Both the position numbers and the translations under genes were made by a program. A DNA stretch of 64,000 nt from CADCVT01 sp036389155 (GTDB lineage Bacteria; Actinomycetota; Thermoleophilia; Solirubrobacterales; Solirubrobacteraceae), in the NCBI GenBank assembly GCA_036389155.1, contig DASVQN010000009.1:72615-136614 (forward strand), written 5' to 3'. The notes under the pieces are model-generated. The model saw nothing but the letters and a program-made list of their open reading frames with translations. It did not search any database and had not been told where the DNA came from. Position 1 is the stretch's first letter. Each line of letters opens with the position of its first letter. This document shows, piece after piece, positions 1 to 8,304 of the stretch.

Positions 1-539
1 AGCTCCGGCTCCATAGGCAGCTCGCTCGCGAGCTGGGCCTTCAGCCGCAGCTCGGCCTCGTTGTCGCGCTGCTGCTCGCCGCCCGCCGGCACGAACGGGT
101 ACCAGAGCCCGCGCTTGACGTTGTAGATGAAGTACGCGTCGCGCCCGCCCTCGCGCTTGAACCGGAACACGACGGCGAGCAGGCGCGCGCCGTACCCGCC
201 GACGTCGAGCGCGTCCTTGATCGCGTTGATCCCGACGACGAGGTCCTCGACGTCGGGGTCGCTGAGGACGACCCAGCGATAGCCGTACTTGTCGTCCTCC
301 ATCTTCACGTCGGTGCCCGTCTCGGCGCCGGTCGCGCGCAGCACCTCCTCGGCGTCGGCGAGGATCCGCGCGAAGTCCGCGGTCGCCTCGGCCTGGAAGA
401 CGATGCCCGCCTTGCCGCCGCTCGTCATCCCGTGCGCGGTCTCCAGCGTCACGTACGCCGTCGACATCGCGAACAGCCGGTCCTGCTTGGCCGGCTTCGG
501 AGTGCGCGAGCGCCCGAGGAGCGAGTCGAGGAAGCCCAC
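1..539 (-). CDS. pspAB: PspA-associated protein PspAB, C-terminus cut by window edge
   Basis: About 179 codons are visible, starting at a GTG at 539 (MGFLDSLLGRSRTPKP...), and the frame is still open at base 1. The N-terminal GFLDxLLGRS motif, the YGYRWVVL segment, the RGLWYPFVP stretch and the late RDNEAELRLKAQLASELP segment are those of actinobacterial PspAB, a soluble partner of the phage-shock protein PspA in envelope-stress response. Only a few C-terminal residues should be missing. The gene starts 6 bp after the htpX stop, so the two form an operon, matching the known pspA-pspAA-pspAB-htpX neighbourhood. That the rest of the psp operon lies left of the window is inference. Confidence 0.85.
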   Translation of the reverse strand, partial: MGFLDSLLGRSRTPKPAKQDRLFAMSTAYVTLETAHGMTSGGKAGIVFQAEATADFARILADAEEVLRATGAETGTDVKMEDDKYGYRWVVLSDPDVEDLVVGINAIKDALDVGGYGARLLAVVFRFKREGGRDAYFIYNVKRGLWYPFVPAGGEQQRDNEAELRLKAQLASELPMEPE

Positions 540-545
540 GCGCGC

Positions 546-1457
546 CTAGGCCGCGAGCGGCGTCGCGGCCGCGGTGCCCTGGATCTGCGCCTCGAGCCGC
601 TCGAGGGCCGCGATGCGCTTGTCCATCGGCGGGTGCGTCGAGAAGAGGTTGAGGACCGACTTCGTCGACGGCCGGGCGATGTAGAACGCGGCCAGCTCCG
701 AGTTCGCGCGCAGGTCCTGCTGGGGGATGCGGTCCATCGTCCCGCTGATCTTCATGAGCGCGGAGCTGAGCGCGCTCGGCCGGCGGGTGATCTCCGCCGC
801 GCCGCGGTCGGCCGCGAACTCGCGGTAGCGCGAGAGGGCGGACATCAGGAAGAACGAGACGACGTAGACGATCAGCGAGACGAGGAACAGGGCGAGGAAG
901 CCCGGGCTGTCGTCGTCGTCGCTGCCGCCGCCGAAGAAGAACCCGAACTGCAGGATCATCGAGGCGATCGAGGCGAAGAAGCTGACGATCGTCATGACGA
1001 CGACGTCGCGGTGGCGGATGTGCGAGAGCTCGTGCGCGAGGACGCCCTCGAGCTCGGCGGGGGAGAGGATCTCCATGATCCCCGTCGTCACGCAGACGGT
1101 CGCGGCCTTCTTCGAGCGGCCCATCGCGAACGCATTGGGCATCGAGGTGCGCATGATCGCGACCTTCGGCTTCGGGAGGTCGGCCTGCACGCACAGGCGC
1201 TCGATCATCGCGTGCAGCTCGGGCGCCTCGCGCGGGGAGACCTCCTCCGCGCCCATGGCCCGCAGGCCGAGCTTCTCGGCGGCGAAGAGCTGGAAGACAA
1301 ACAGCCCGCCGGCGATCAGCGCGATGAAGACGCCGCTCGCACCGGAGGCGAAGAGAGCGGCGATCAGGGCGAGGTAGACCACGCCCAGCAGGAAGATCGT
1401 GAGGAGCATCCGGGCCTGGAGCCCGGCGGGTGCCTTGAGTGCGGCGGAGCGGTTCAT
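546..1457 (-). CDS. htpX: Membrane zinc metalloprotease HtpX
   Basis: This 303-aa protein is an M48-family protease for quality control of inner-membrane proteins. Two N-terminal membrane segments (residues ~18-38 and 42-60) precede the catalytic HELSH at 142-146, followed by a further membrane pair (~152-172, 187-205) and the third zinc ligand in REFAADRGA near 213, the normal HtpX order. An ATG at 1457 was chosen because GGAGGG lies 5-7 bases upstream; an ATG at 1469 in the same frame lacks this. pspAB follows after 6 bp, so both probably serve envelope stress. It is divergent from the M23 peptidase gene. Confidence 0.93.
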   Translation of the reverse strand: MNRSAALKAPAGLQARMLLTIFLLGVVYLALIAALFASGASGVFIALIAGGLFVFQLFAAEKLGLRAMGAEEVSPREAPELHAMIERLCVQADLPKPKVAIMRTSMPNAFAMGRSKKAATVCVTTGIMEILSPAELEGVLAHELSHIRHRDVVVMTIVSFFASIASMILQFGFFFGGGSDDDDSPGFLALFLVSLIVYVVSFFLMSALSRYREFAADRGAAEITRRPSALSSALMKISGTMDRIPQQDLRANSELAAFYIARPSTKSVLNLFSTHPPMDKRIAALERLEAQIQGTAAATPLAA

Positions 1458-1520
1458 CGTGCCCTCCATTCTACGAGGCGGGCTGCACCCGTTTTTGCAG
1501 GGAAATCCCGCATCTCGTCG

Positions 1521-1526
1521 TAGCCT
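1521..1526 (+). promoter_or_regulatory. Putative -10 element TAGCCT of the M23 peptidase gene
   Basis: TAGCCT fits the TANNNT -10 pattern and ends 13 bases before the GTG at 1540. There is no Shine-Dalgarno sequence in between, so a leader of only a few bases is expected. The same hexamer precedes several other genes in the window. Confidence 0.45.
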
Positions 1527-1539
1527 GCGCGCCTCTCTC

Positions 1540-2706
1540 GTGCGTCTTCGGGTCCTGATCGCCTGCCTGCTCGCGCCCGCTCTGCTGTGGGCGGTGCTGC
1601 CGCTGCCCTCCAAGGGCCAGAACCTGTCGAGCAAGATCGACCGGGCGCGCGACCAGCTCGCCCGCAAGAAGGGCACCGAGCGGGTGCTCTCGAGCGACAT
1701 CGCGCAGTACACCGGCAAGATCAACCGGCTGCAGCAGAAGATCGGCGGGCTGCAGGCGCGCGAGTCGCGGATCCAGGCCGACCTCGACGCCAAGCGCGCC
1801 GAGCTGATCGACCTGCAGACGAAGCTGCGCGACGAGCGGGCGCGGCTGACGCGCCTGCGCGAGCGCTTGGTCGAGACGCGCCGGCAGCTCGCCACGCGCC
1901 TGATCGAGATCTACAAGGCCGACAAGCCGGACGTGCTCAGCGTCGTGCTGAACTCCGACGGCTTCGCCGACCTGCTCGAGCGCGGCGAGTTCATCCAGCG
2001 GATCGCCGACCAGGACCGCAAGATCGTCACGATCGTGCGCGACGCGAAGGCGGAGTCCGAGGCGACGGAGGAGCGCCTCGACGCGCTCGAGCGCCGCCAG
2101 CAGCGCGTGACCGCGATCGTCCTGCAGCGCCGCAACGAGATCGCCGAGATCCGGATGCAGCTCGTCGGGACGCGCGTGGGGCTGGAGAACACGCGCGACG
2201 GCAAGGCGAACGCGCTGAGCCACGTCCGCTCCGAGCGCCACGAGATCGAGGAGGACCTCGAGGCGATGGAGGCCCAGCAGGCCAAGATCCAGGCGCGCCT
2301 GGCGGGCGTCCCCGCCGGTGGGCCGATCCGGCACGGCTCGGGCCAGATGATCTGGCCGGTCAACGGCCCGATCACGGGCTCGTTCGGCGAGGTCCGCCCC
2401 GGCCACATCCATGCCGGCATCGACATCGCGGCGCCGTCGGGGACGCCGATCCACGCCGCCCTGGGCGGCCGCGTCGCGCTCGCCGGGTGGACCGGCGGCT
2501 ACGGCAACTACACGTGCATCCAGCACTCCGGCTCGCTGTCGACGTGCTACGGCCACCAGACGACGATCGGCGTCCACGTCGGCCAGAACGTCTCGCAGGG
2601 CCAGGTCATCGGCACCGTTGGCAGCACGGGCCACTCGACCGGGCCGCACCTGCACTTCGAGACGCGCGTCGGCGGCTCGCCGGTCAGCCCGCTCGGCTAC
2701 CTCTAG
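1540..2706 (+). CDS. Secreted M23 peptidoglycan endopeptidase with coiled coil
   Basis: 388 aa, starting at a GTG that directly precedes a signal or anchor segment (VRLRVLIACLLAPALLWAVL). Residues ~28-270 are a long heptad-rich coiled coil as in EnvC/NlpD-type murein hydrolase factors. The C-terminal LytM domain carries the zinc ligands H291 and D295 (HAGIDIA) and the HLH pair at 370-372, so an active glycyl-endopeptidase is expected outside the membrane, acting in cell-wall cleavage during division. The stop overlaps that of the convergent gene on the other strand in a shared CTAG. A start further upstream would run into the htpX start region and is unlikely. Confidence 0.88.
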   Translation: MRLRVLIACLLAPALLWAVLPLPSKGQNLSSKIDRARDQLARKKGTERVLSSDIAQYTGKINRLQQKIGGLQARESRIQADLDAKRAELIDLQTKLRDERARLTRLRERLVETRRQLATRLIEIYKADKPDVLSVVLNSDGFADLLERGEFIQRIADQDRKIVTIVRDAKAESEATEERLDALERRQQRVTAIVLQRRNEIAEIRMQLVGTRVGLENTRDGKANALSHVRSERHEIEEDLEAMEAQQAKIQARLAGVPAGGPIRHGSGQMIWPVNGPITGSFGEVRPGHIHAGIDIAAPSGTPIHAALGGRVALAGWTGGYGNYTCIQHSGSLSTCYGHQTTIGVHVGQNVSQGQVIGTVGSTGHSTGPHLHFETRVGGSPVSPLGYL

Positions 2707-3692
2707 ACGCCCGACGGCACCCTGCGGCGGCGCCGCGTGAAGCCGCGCGACGCGGCCAGCGCGACCGCCGCGAAGACGCCGAGGCCGAGGGCCAGGCCCC
2801 AGTCGATCCCGCCGTCGCCGCCGCCCGCCGGAGCCTGCGCGCGCCGCTGCCGCGGCCGCGGCGCGGCGGGCTCGGACGCCTTCATCGTCTTCGTGTCGAC
2901 GCTCGCCACCGGCCGCTCGCCGTCGAGCACGCTCAGCGCGCCCGGCGAGAGGCTGAGGCGCAGGTCGAAGGGCTGGTCCATGCCGGCGAGCATCGGCAGG
3001 TCGATGCAGAACGCCTTGCGGTCGCGCGTGTCGAGCGCATGCACGAACGGCTCGCCGCCGCCGTCGTACAGCGTGTACGCCCAGCGGCCGTCCTGCGTGG
3101 TGACGCGCGTGACGGGATAGCCGCGCATGTCCTCGTCGGGCTCGCGGGCGTCGACGATCGCGCCGCGGTCGAAGCGGCCGCGCTCGAGGTCGTACGAGCG
3201 CACGACGTACTTGCGCGGGTCCTGCGGGTCGACGTAGTTGACGACGAACATGCGGCTGCCGTCGGGCGAGAGGGCGTCGAAGCTGAAGTCGCCGCGCAGC
3301 GTGATCCGGCGCCGGACGCGCAGCGGCTTGACGCCGAGGACGACGAGCCGCGTGCGGCGCAGGGGGAACCCGTGGTGGCCGTCGCGCGGCCTGATGAGCA
3401 CGACCGTCCGCCCGTCGTAGGAACGCCCGTCGGCGGTGCCGTCCAGGGCGACGCCCGGGACGGTGAGCCGCTCCTTCAGCCGCAGCGTCGACTGCACGCG
3501 CCCGCCGTCGGTCTCGATGCGCTCGACCAGCGTGCTCCCGCGGCCCCTGAGGGCGACGATGCGGTCGGCGGCCCCGGGCACGGTGACGCCCTCGCGGCCG
3601 ACGTCGACGTTCCCCACCGGCAGCCCGTCCGCCGCGGCGGCGGTGGGCGCGGCGACCAGCAGCAGTCCGGCGACCAGCAGCGTTCGTCTCAT
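2703..3692 (-). CDS. Secreted membrane-anchored protein of unknown function
   Basis: 329 aa with an N-terminal signal peptide (MRRTLLVAGLLLVAAPTAAAA), a beta-rich extracytoplasmic middle part with repeated LSPDGSRMF / TQDGRWAY segments resembling beta-propeller blades, an Arg/Ala/Pro linker (~275-295), and a C-terminal membrane helix followed by RRRR, so it should be anchored in the membrane facing out. No catalytic motif is seen. The start is ATG at 3692 with GAGGGGG before it. It is divergent from the lgt-like gene and its stop overlaps that of the M23 peptidase. Function unknown. Confidence 0.8.
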   Translation of the reverse strand: MRRTLLVAGLLLVAAPTAAAADGLPVGNVDVGREGVTVPGAADRIVALRGRGSTLVERIETDGGRVQSTLRLKERLTVPGVALDGTADGRSYDGRTVVLIRPRDGHHGFPLRRTRLVVLGVKPLRVRRRITLRGDFSFDALSPDGSRMFVVNYVDPQDPRKYVVRSYDLERGRFDRGAIVDAREPDEDMRGYPVTRVTTQDGRWAYTLYDGGGEPFVHALDTRDRKAFCIDLPMLAGMDQPFDLRLSLSPGALSVLDGERPVASVDTKTMKASEPAAPRPRQRRAQAPAGGGDGGIDWGLALGLGVFAAVALAASRGFTRRRRRVPSGV

Positions 3693-3732
3693 GCCCCCTC
3701 TACGAGCGCGGAGGCGCGAGAGGTCCCGCCGC

Positions 3733-3738
3733 TAGCCT
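3733..3738 (+). promoter_or_regulatory. Putative -10 element TAGCCT of the lgt-like gene
   Basis: TAGCCT ends 7 bases before the GTG start at 3746, which puts the expected transcription start on or next to the start codon. No Shine-Dalgarno sequence is present, so the mRNA is probably leaderless. Confidence 0.55.
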
Positions 3739-3745
3739 GCGCCGC

Positions 3746-4513
3746 GTGCTCGACGAGATCGGCGTCTTCGGCCTGGACCTCAAGACCTTCGGGATCTTCT
3801 TCGCGCTGAACTTCCTCGCGTGGGGGGCGATGGCCGCGCGGCGCTTCCGCGAGCTGGGCAAGCCGGAGGACTACGCGTACGAGCTCGTGTTCGCCGCGCT
3901 GGGGGGCGGGATCGTCGGCGCGAAGGTCTACTGGGCGATCGACAACGGGCAGTTCGACGCGGGCGGGCTGCTCAGCGGGTCCGGGCTGACGTGGTACGGC
4001 GGGCTGTTCGGCGGGGCGATCACGGTCATCGCGTGGGCGAAGTGGCGCGGCGTCTTCACGCCGTACCTGCTCGACATCGCCGGCATCGGGCTCGCCCTCG
4101 GCTACGCCGTCGGGCGGATGGGCTGCCAGGTCTCGGGCGACGGCGACTACGGCGAGCCGTCCGACCTGCCGTGGGCGATGCCGTATCCCGCCGGCGTGGT
4201 GCCGACCGACGCCGACGTCCACCCGACACCGCTCTACGAGGGCCTGACCATGGGGCTGCTGTCGCTCGTCCTCTGGCGGCTGCGCGACTCGGTGCGGCCG
4301 GGAGGGCTGTTCGCCCTCTACCTGGTGTTCGGCGGGATCGAGCGGTTCCTCGTCGAGTTCGTGCGCCGCAACGACCCGTCGGTCCTGGGGCTGACCGTGG
4401 CGCAGCTCATCTCGCTGGCGATGCTCGCGGGCGGGATCGCCTACGTCGCGGCGCTGCGGCGGGCGGGCGGGCTCATGCTCGACCACCCAGCGCCTCGATC
4501 GGCGACCGCCTGA
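3746..4513 (+). CDS. lgt: Prolipoprotein diacylglyceryl transferase-like protein
   Basis: 255 aa, about seven predicted membrane segments. The family signature is present: the GLTWYGGLFGG loop, the GRMGCQVSGDGDYG segment and HPTPLYEGL, plus a late GGIERFLVEFVRRN with the conserved arginine. Lgt moves a diacylglyceryl group from phosphatidylglycerol to the lipobox cysteine of lipoproteins; a lipobox protein is encoded at 16831-17415. The usual His-Gly-Gly of the first loop reads Trp-Tyr-Gly-Gly here, so this could be a diverged Lgt-family member rather than the housekeeping enzyme. Its last 41 bp overlap the convergent ABC permease gene. Confidence 0.8.
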   Translation: MLDEIGVFGLDLKTFGIFFALNFLAWGAMAARRFRELGKPEDYAYELVFAALGGGIVGAKVYWAIDNGQFDAGGLLSGSGLTWYGGLFGGAITVIAWAKWRGVFTPYLLDIAGIGLALGYAVGRMGCQVSGDGDYGEPSDLPWAMPYPAGVVPTDADVHPTPLYEGLTMGLLSLVLWRLRDSVRPGGLFALYLVFGGIERFLVEFVRRNDPSVLGLTVAQLISLAMLAGGIAYVAALRRAGGLMLDHPAPRSATA

Positions 4514-5276
4514 CGCCTGCGCCGCCGCCGGCGGCGAGCAACGCGCCGAGGGCGACGGCGACGAGGACGATCGCGACGGACGCGCCGGCCGCGGTGCCGA
4601 GCCGGTCCGACGCGAGGACGCCGAGCGCGCCGCTGCCCGCGCCGACGAGGGCACCGGCGGCCAGCTGCGTGCCGAGCCGGCGCAGCGGCCGCGCCGCGAC
4701 GCCCGGCGCGACGAGCAGCGCGAGCACGAGCAGGTTGCCGAGGCCCTGGACCGCCACGACGATCGCGGCGGCGAGCAGGATCAAGAGGCCCGCCTGCACC
4801 CGCGCCGGGCGCAGCGCGGGGAGGGGGGCGAACGCGACGGCGGTGAGCGGGCGGTGGGCGGCGGCGAGCGCGAGCGGGACGGCCACGGCGAGGATCGCGG
4901 CCGCGATCAGGTCGGCGTCGGTCACGCCGAGCAGGTCGCCGAAGAGGAGGTCGGCCAGCGGCGTCTGCCGGTCGAGCGCGAGCAGCGCACCGAGGCCGAA
5001 CAGCGCGGTGACGACGACGGCGATCGCGGTCTCGCTGCCGATGCGCTGGTCGCGCGCGGCGAGCGCGACGAGGAGCGCGGCCACGAGCACGCCGCCCGCC
5101 CCGCCGAGCGGGAGCGGCGCGCCGGCGCCGGCGGCGATGGCGAGGCCGGGCAGCATCGCGTGGGACAGCGACTCGGCCGCGTAGGCCTGACGGTAGGCGA
5201 GGATCCACACGGAGAGCGGGCCGCAGGCGAGGCCGAGCAGGACGGCCTCGAGCAGTGCGCGCTGGAGGATCGTCAT
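4473..5276 (-). CDS. Metal ABC transporter permease (ABC-3 / TroD-ZnuB type), second copy
   Basis: 267 aa, strongly hydrophobic with eight or so membrane helices. The early AYAAESLSHAMLPGLAIA segment matches the SHAxLPGxA motif of zinc/manganese ABC-3 permeases. It is the last gene of a three-gene operon (permease, ATPase, permease), starting 10 bp after the ATPase stop. Two different permease subunits with one ATPase is the TroBCD arrangement. Its 3' end overlaps the lgt-like gene by 41 bp on the opposite strand. Confidence 0.85.
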   Translation of the reverse strand: MTILQRALLEAVLLGLACGPLSVWILAYRQAYAAESLSHAMLPGLAIAAGAGAPLPLGGAGGVLVAALLVALAARDQRIGSETAIAVVVTALFGLGALLALDRQTPLADLLFGDLLGVTDADLIAAAILAVAVPLALAAAHRPLTAVAFAPLPALRPARVQAGLLILLAAAIVVAVQGLGNLLVLALLVAPGVAARPLRRLGTQLAAGALVGAGSGALGVLASDRLGTAAGASVAIVLVAVALGALLAAGGGAGVRRSPIEALGGRA

Positions 5277-5286
5277 CGCGCGGCCA

Positions 5287-6021
5287 TCAGTGCTCGTGGT
5301 GCTGGATCGTGAGCCCCATGCGCCCCTCGCGCAGCACGACGAGCTCCGGACCGTACGTCGCGGCGAGGGTCGGCGCGGTGAGCGTCTCCTCCGGCGTCCC
5401 GAACGCGATCTGGCGCTCGTTGAGGCACAGGACGCGGTCCCACCGGCGCGACTGCTCGACGTCGTGGGTGGCGATCAGCAGCGCGCGGCCCTCGGCGGCG
5501 AGCTCGTCGAGGACGGCGAGGATCCGCTCCTCGCTCGCCCGGTCCACGCCCGCGAACGGCTCGTCGAGGAGGAGGACGCGCGCGTCCTGCACGATCGCCC
5601 GGGCGATCATGACCCGCCGCCGCTGCCCGCCGGAGAGCGCGCCGAAGTGCGTCCCGGCGCGGTCGGCCAGGTCGACGCGCTCGAGCGCGTCGCGCGCGGC
5701 GTCGCGGTCGGCGCGGGCGATGCGCCGCCACCACGGCGTCCGCCCGTACGCGCCCATGAGCGCGACGTCGAGGGCGGACACCGGGAAGTCGAGGCGGGCG
5801 TGGTCGTGCTGGGGCACGGAGGCGACGGTCCCGCCGACGTCGAACGTCCCGCCCATCGGCGCGAGCTCGCCGAGGAGCGTGCGGAAGAGCGTCGTCTTCC
5901 CCCCGCCGTTCGGCGCGAGGACGGCCACCGTCTGCCCGGCCTCGGCGCCGAACTCGACGTCGCGCACGACCGGCCGTCCCGGCCGGTAGCCCGCCTGCAG
6001 GTGCTCGGCGCGGACGAGCAT
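5287..6021 (-). CDS. Metal ABC transporter ATP-binding protein
   Basis: 244 aa from ATG 6021. Walker A is APNGGGKTTL (residues ~37-46), signature LSGGQRRRV, Walker B VLLLDEPFAGVD, and the switch histidine in IATHDVEQ. The C-terminus is His-rich (IQHHEH), as is common in zinc or manganese importers. The start overlaps the stop of the upstream permease by one base (TGATG), so translation is coupled. It powers the two ABC-3 permeases of this operon. Confidence 0.9.
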   Translation of the reverse strand: MLVRAEHLQAGYRPGRPVVRDVEFGAEAGQTVAVLAPNGGGKTTLFRTLLGELAPMGGTFDVGGTVASVPQHDHARLDFPVSALDVALMGAYGRTPWWRRIARADRDAARDALERVDLADRAGTHFGALSGGQRRRVMIARAIVQDARVLLLDEPFAGVDRASEERILAVLDELAAEGRALLIATHDVEQSRRWDRVLCLNERQIAFGTPEETLTAPTLAATYGPELVVLREGRMGLTIQHHEH

Positions 6022-6824
6022 CAGCGGCGGACGGCGGCCGCGACCGCGAAGATGCCCCCGCCGAGGACGGCGACCGACGGCCCGGGCGGCAGGTCGAGGT
6101 GGTAGGCCAGCAGCAGCCCGGCGACGCCCTCGGCCAGCGCCAGCGCGATCGCCACGAGCTGCACCTCGCGGACGCTGCGCCCGATCAGCCGGGCGGTCGC
6201 GGCGGGCAGCACGAGCAGCGCGCCGACGAGCAGCGCGCCGACTGCCGGGAGGGCGGCGAGGACGGCGAGCGCGACGACGAACAGCAGCGCCGCGTCGCCG
6301 CGGGCGGCGCGAACGCCGAGCGCGCCCGCGGCGTCGGGGTCGAACCCTCCCGCGAGCCACGTGCGCCCGAGCGCGGCGGTCCCGGCGAGCGCGACGGCCG
6401 CGACCGCCGCCGACAGCACAAGGTCGCCGTCGTCGAGGCCGAGCAGCGTCCCGAACAGGAGCCGGTCGACGCCGCCCCCGGCCTCGTAGACGTCGCTCGC
6501 CAGCACCGTGCCGACGGCAAGTGCGAGGACGAGCAGCAGCCCGGTCGCCGCGTCCGCCCCGATCCGCGCGCGCCGCACCAGCCCGCTCAACCCGCCCGCG
6601 TAGAGCAGCCCCGCGCCGAACGCCGCGACCTGCGCCGGCACGCCCCACGGCCCGGCGACCACCAGCCCCGGGAACGTCGCGCTCCCCGCCGCGTGCGTGA
6701 AGAACGCGAGGCGGCGCAGCACGATCCACGTCCCGAGCAGCCCGGCGGGCGCGGAGAGCAGCGCCACCTCCAGCAGCGCGCGCTGCATGAACTCGAGCTC
6801 GAGCGGCTCCGTCAGCCACGTCAT
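6021..6824 (-). CDS. Metal ABC transporter permease (ABC-3 / TroC-ZnuB type), first copy
   Basis: 267 aa, polytopic. The FFTHAAGSATFPGLVVAG segment is the counterpart of the ABC-3 signature. First gene of the permease-ATPase-permease operon. Its ATG at 6824 follows a TAGAGT -10 hexamer by 8 bases and a 13-bp perfect palindrome lies just upstream of that, so expression is probably repressed by a metal sensor. No substrate-binding protein gene is in the operon or elsewhere in the window. Confidence 0.86.
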   Translation of the reverse strand: MTWLTEPLELEFMQRALLEVALLSAPAGLLGTWIVLRRLAFFTHAAGSATFPGLVVAGPWGVPAQVAAFGAGLLYAGGLSGLVRRARIGADAATGLLLVLALAVGTVLASDVYEAGGGVDRLLFGTLLGLDDGDLVLSAAVAAVALAGTAALGRTWLAGGFDPDAAGALGVRAARGDAALLFVVALAVLAALPAVGALLVGALLVLPAATARLIGRSVREVQLVAIALALAEGVAGLLLAYHLDLPPGPSVAVLGGGIFAVAAAVRR

Positions 6825-6832
6825 GCGGCGCG

Positions 6833-6838
6833 ACTCTA
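6833..6838 (-). promoter_or_regulatory. Putative -10 element TAGAGT of the metal transporter operon
   Basis: On the minus strand TAGAGT ends 8 bases before the ATG at 6824 with no Shine-Dalgarno sequence, consistent with a leaderless transcript. The Zur-like palindrome abuts it on the upstream side. Confidence 0.55.
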
Positions 6839-6840
6839 GC

Positions 6841-6853
6841 GAGAACCATTCTC
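6841..6853. promoter_or_regulatory. Zur/Fur-family-like operator, GAGAA-CCA-TTCTC
   Basis: A perfect 5-3-5 palindrome sits directly upstream of the -10 hexamer of the metal ABC operon, where a bound repressor would block RNA polymerase. Its shape (AT-rich arms around a short centre) resembles Zur boxes of zinc-uptake operons. The regulator gene is not in the window, so the metal (Zn or Mn) is inferred. The palindrome overlaps the stop codon of the gene upstream. Confidence 0.6.
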
Positions 6854-8297
6854 ATGTTCGGGCGCGCGGCTTCACGATCCGGAACAGCAGCCGGCGCGGC
6901 GTGCTCGCGTTCCCGGCCGCGTCGGTCGCGACCAGGCTGAGCCGGTACCCGCCCGGCGGCAGGCTCCGCCCGCCGACCCGGCCGCGGAAGGCGATCGAGT
7001 TCGGGCCGGCCACCCCCGCGCGGGTGAGCGTGCCGGCACCTTCGAACCGCTTGCACCGAGCACCGCGCGGCGCGCGCGACGGCTTGACGCAGCGCCCCGC
7101 CTTCCGCCGCCCGCTGCGAACCCGCTCGACGCGCAGCACGATCGACGCCCCCTCCGACAGCGTCACGCGGACCGTGCTGCTGCGCCCCGCGCGGAACGCC
7201 GCCGGTCGCATCGAGAGCGGCCCGAGGGCCGGCGCGGTCGTGTCGGGTGGCGGCGGCGGCGGGGGAGGCGGCGGCGCGCAGCACGTCGGCTGCGGCTCCG
7301 GGGTCGTCGGGGTCGGGTCGGGCGGCGGCGGCGCGGTCACGCCGGTGATGCGCGCGATGCGCGGCCCCGTGACGGCGCCGAGGTCCTCGAGGCTCACCCA
7401 CAGGGTGTCGCCGGCGCCGGTCGTGATGTGGCGCGGGTCGGCGTCGGAGGAGAACTGGATCGGGTGGGTGAGCGTCCCGTCCGGCGCCACGCGCGCGAGG
7501 GAGTCCTTGTTGAACTCCGCCGACCAGTACGCGCCGTCGTTGGCCAGGACGAGCCCCGTGGCGTCGCCCAGCGGGTTGGACGTCTCGCGGATCGCCCCGT
7601 CGGCCGTCGCGACGCGGCCGATGATGGCCTGCGGGCTGGTGAAGCCGAGCTCGCCCGCCGGCCCCGTCGCGATCTCCTGCGGGTTGCCGCCGCTGATCGG
7701 GAACGCCTTCGAGGTGCCCGTCACCGGGTTCGTCGCCTGGACCGCCGTCTGGCCGAAGTCCATCCACCACATGCGCCCGTCGCTCCCGGCGGCGATGCCC
7801 CGGCCGTTGGGCGTCCCGGCGCCGACCACCTCGCCGGGGATCTCGCGCTTGAAGGTGCCGTCGTCGCCGATCTCCACGACGCTGCCGTCGAAGTCGTCGA
7901 CGACCCACAGGTCCCCGTCCGCGGGCTCGACGGCGATGCCCCGCGCGGTGTTGACCTCGGCCACCGTGTGCACGACGGGGTTCTCCGGATCGGCGGGGTC
8001 GACCTCGATGACGCCGTCGACGTACGACATCCACAGCCGGGTCGCCGAGGCGGCGATGTCCTCCGGCGTCTCGGCCCCTGGCGTATCGAACTCGTCGACC
8101 GTCCCGTCCGGCATGATGCGGCCGAACTCGCGGCCCGTCGACGAGCCGCTGAGGCCGAACCAGACGTTGCCGTCCGGCCCTTCGACGAGCTGGAGGGGCT
8201 TGCCGCTGACCGGGATCTCGCCGTCCAGCTTCGGCGCGGCCGAGGCGTTGACGGGGAGCGCGAGGGAGAGGAGGACGAGGGGCAGGACGCGGCGCAT
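6852..8297 (-). CDS. Secreted Vgb/NHL-like beta-propeller with Pro-rich linker and C-terminal beta domain
   Basis: 481 aa. A signal peptide (to ~ASAA) is followed by repeated blades with GPDGNVWFG, DGDLWVVDD, GSDGRMWWM and NDGAYWSAEF segments, as in virginiamycin-B-lyase-like propellers. Then come a proline-rich linker with a 10-residue polyproline run after a CC pair (~334-350) and a C-terminal Ig-like domain with paired cysteines. A real streptogramin lyase is unlikely because of the secretion signal and extra domains; binding or scaffolding in the cell envelope is possible. The gene ends inside the operator of the downstream metal operon on the same strand. Confidence 0.8.
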   Translation of the reverse strand: MRRVLPLVLLSLALPVNASAAPKLDGEIPVSGKPLQLVEGPDGNVWFGLSGSSTGREFGRIMPDGTVDEFDTPGAETPEDIAASATRLWMSYVDGVIEVDPADPENPVVHTVAEVNTARGIAVEPADGDLWVVDDFDGSVVEIGDDGTFKREIPGEVVGAGTPNGRGIAAGSDGRMWWMDFGQTAVQATNPVTGTSKAFPISGGNPQEIATGPAGELGFTSPQAIIGRVATADGAIRETSNPLGDATGLVLANDGAYWSAEFNKDSLARVAPDGTLTHPIQFSSDADPRHITTGAGDTLWVSLEDLGAVTGPRIARITGVTAPPPPDPTPTTPEPQPTCCAPPPPPPPPPPDTTAPALGPLSMRPAAFRAGRSSTVRVTLSEGASIVLRVERVRSGRRKAGRCVKPSRAPRGARCKRFEGAGTLTRAGVAGPNSIAFRGRVGGRSLPPGGYRLSLVATDAAGNASTPRRLLFRIVKPRART

Positions 8298-8304
8298 GCG
8301 CCGA

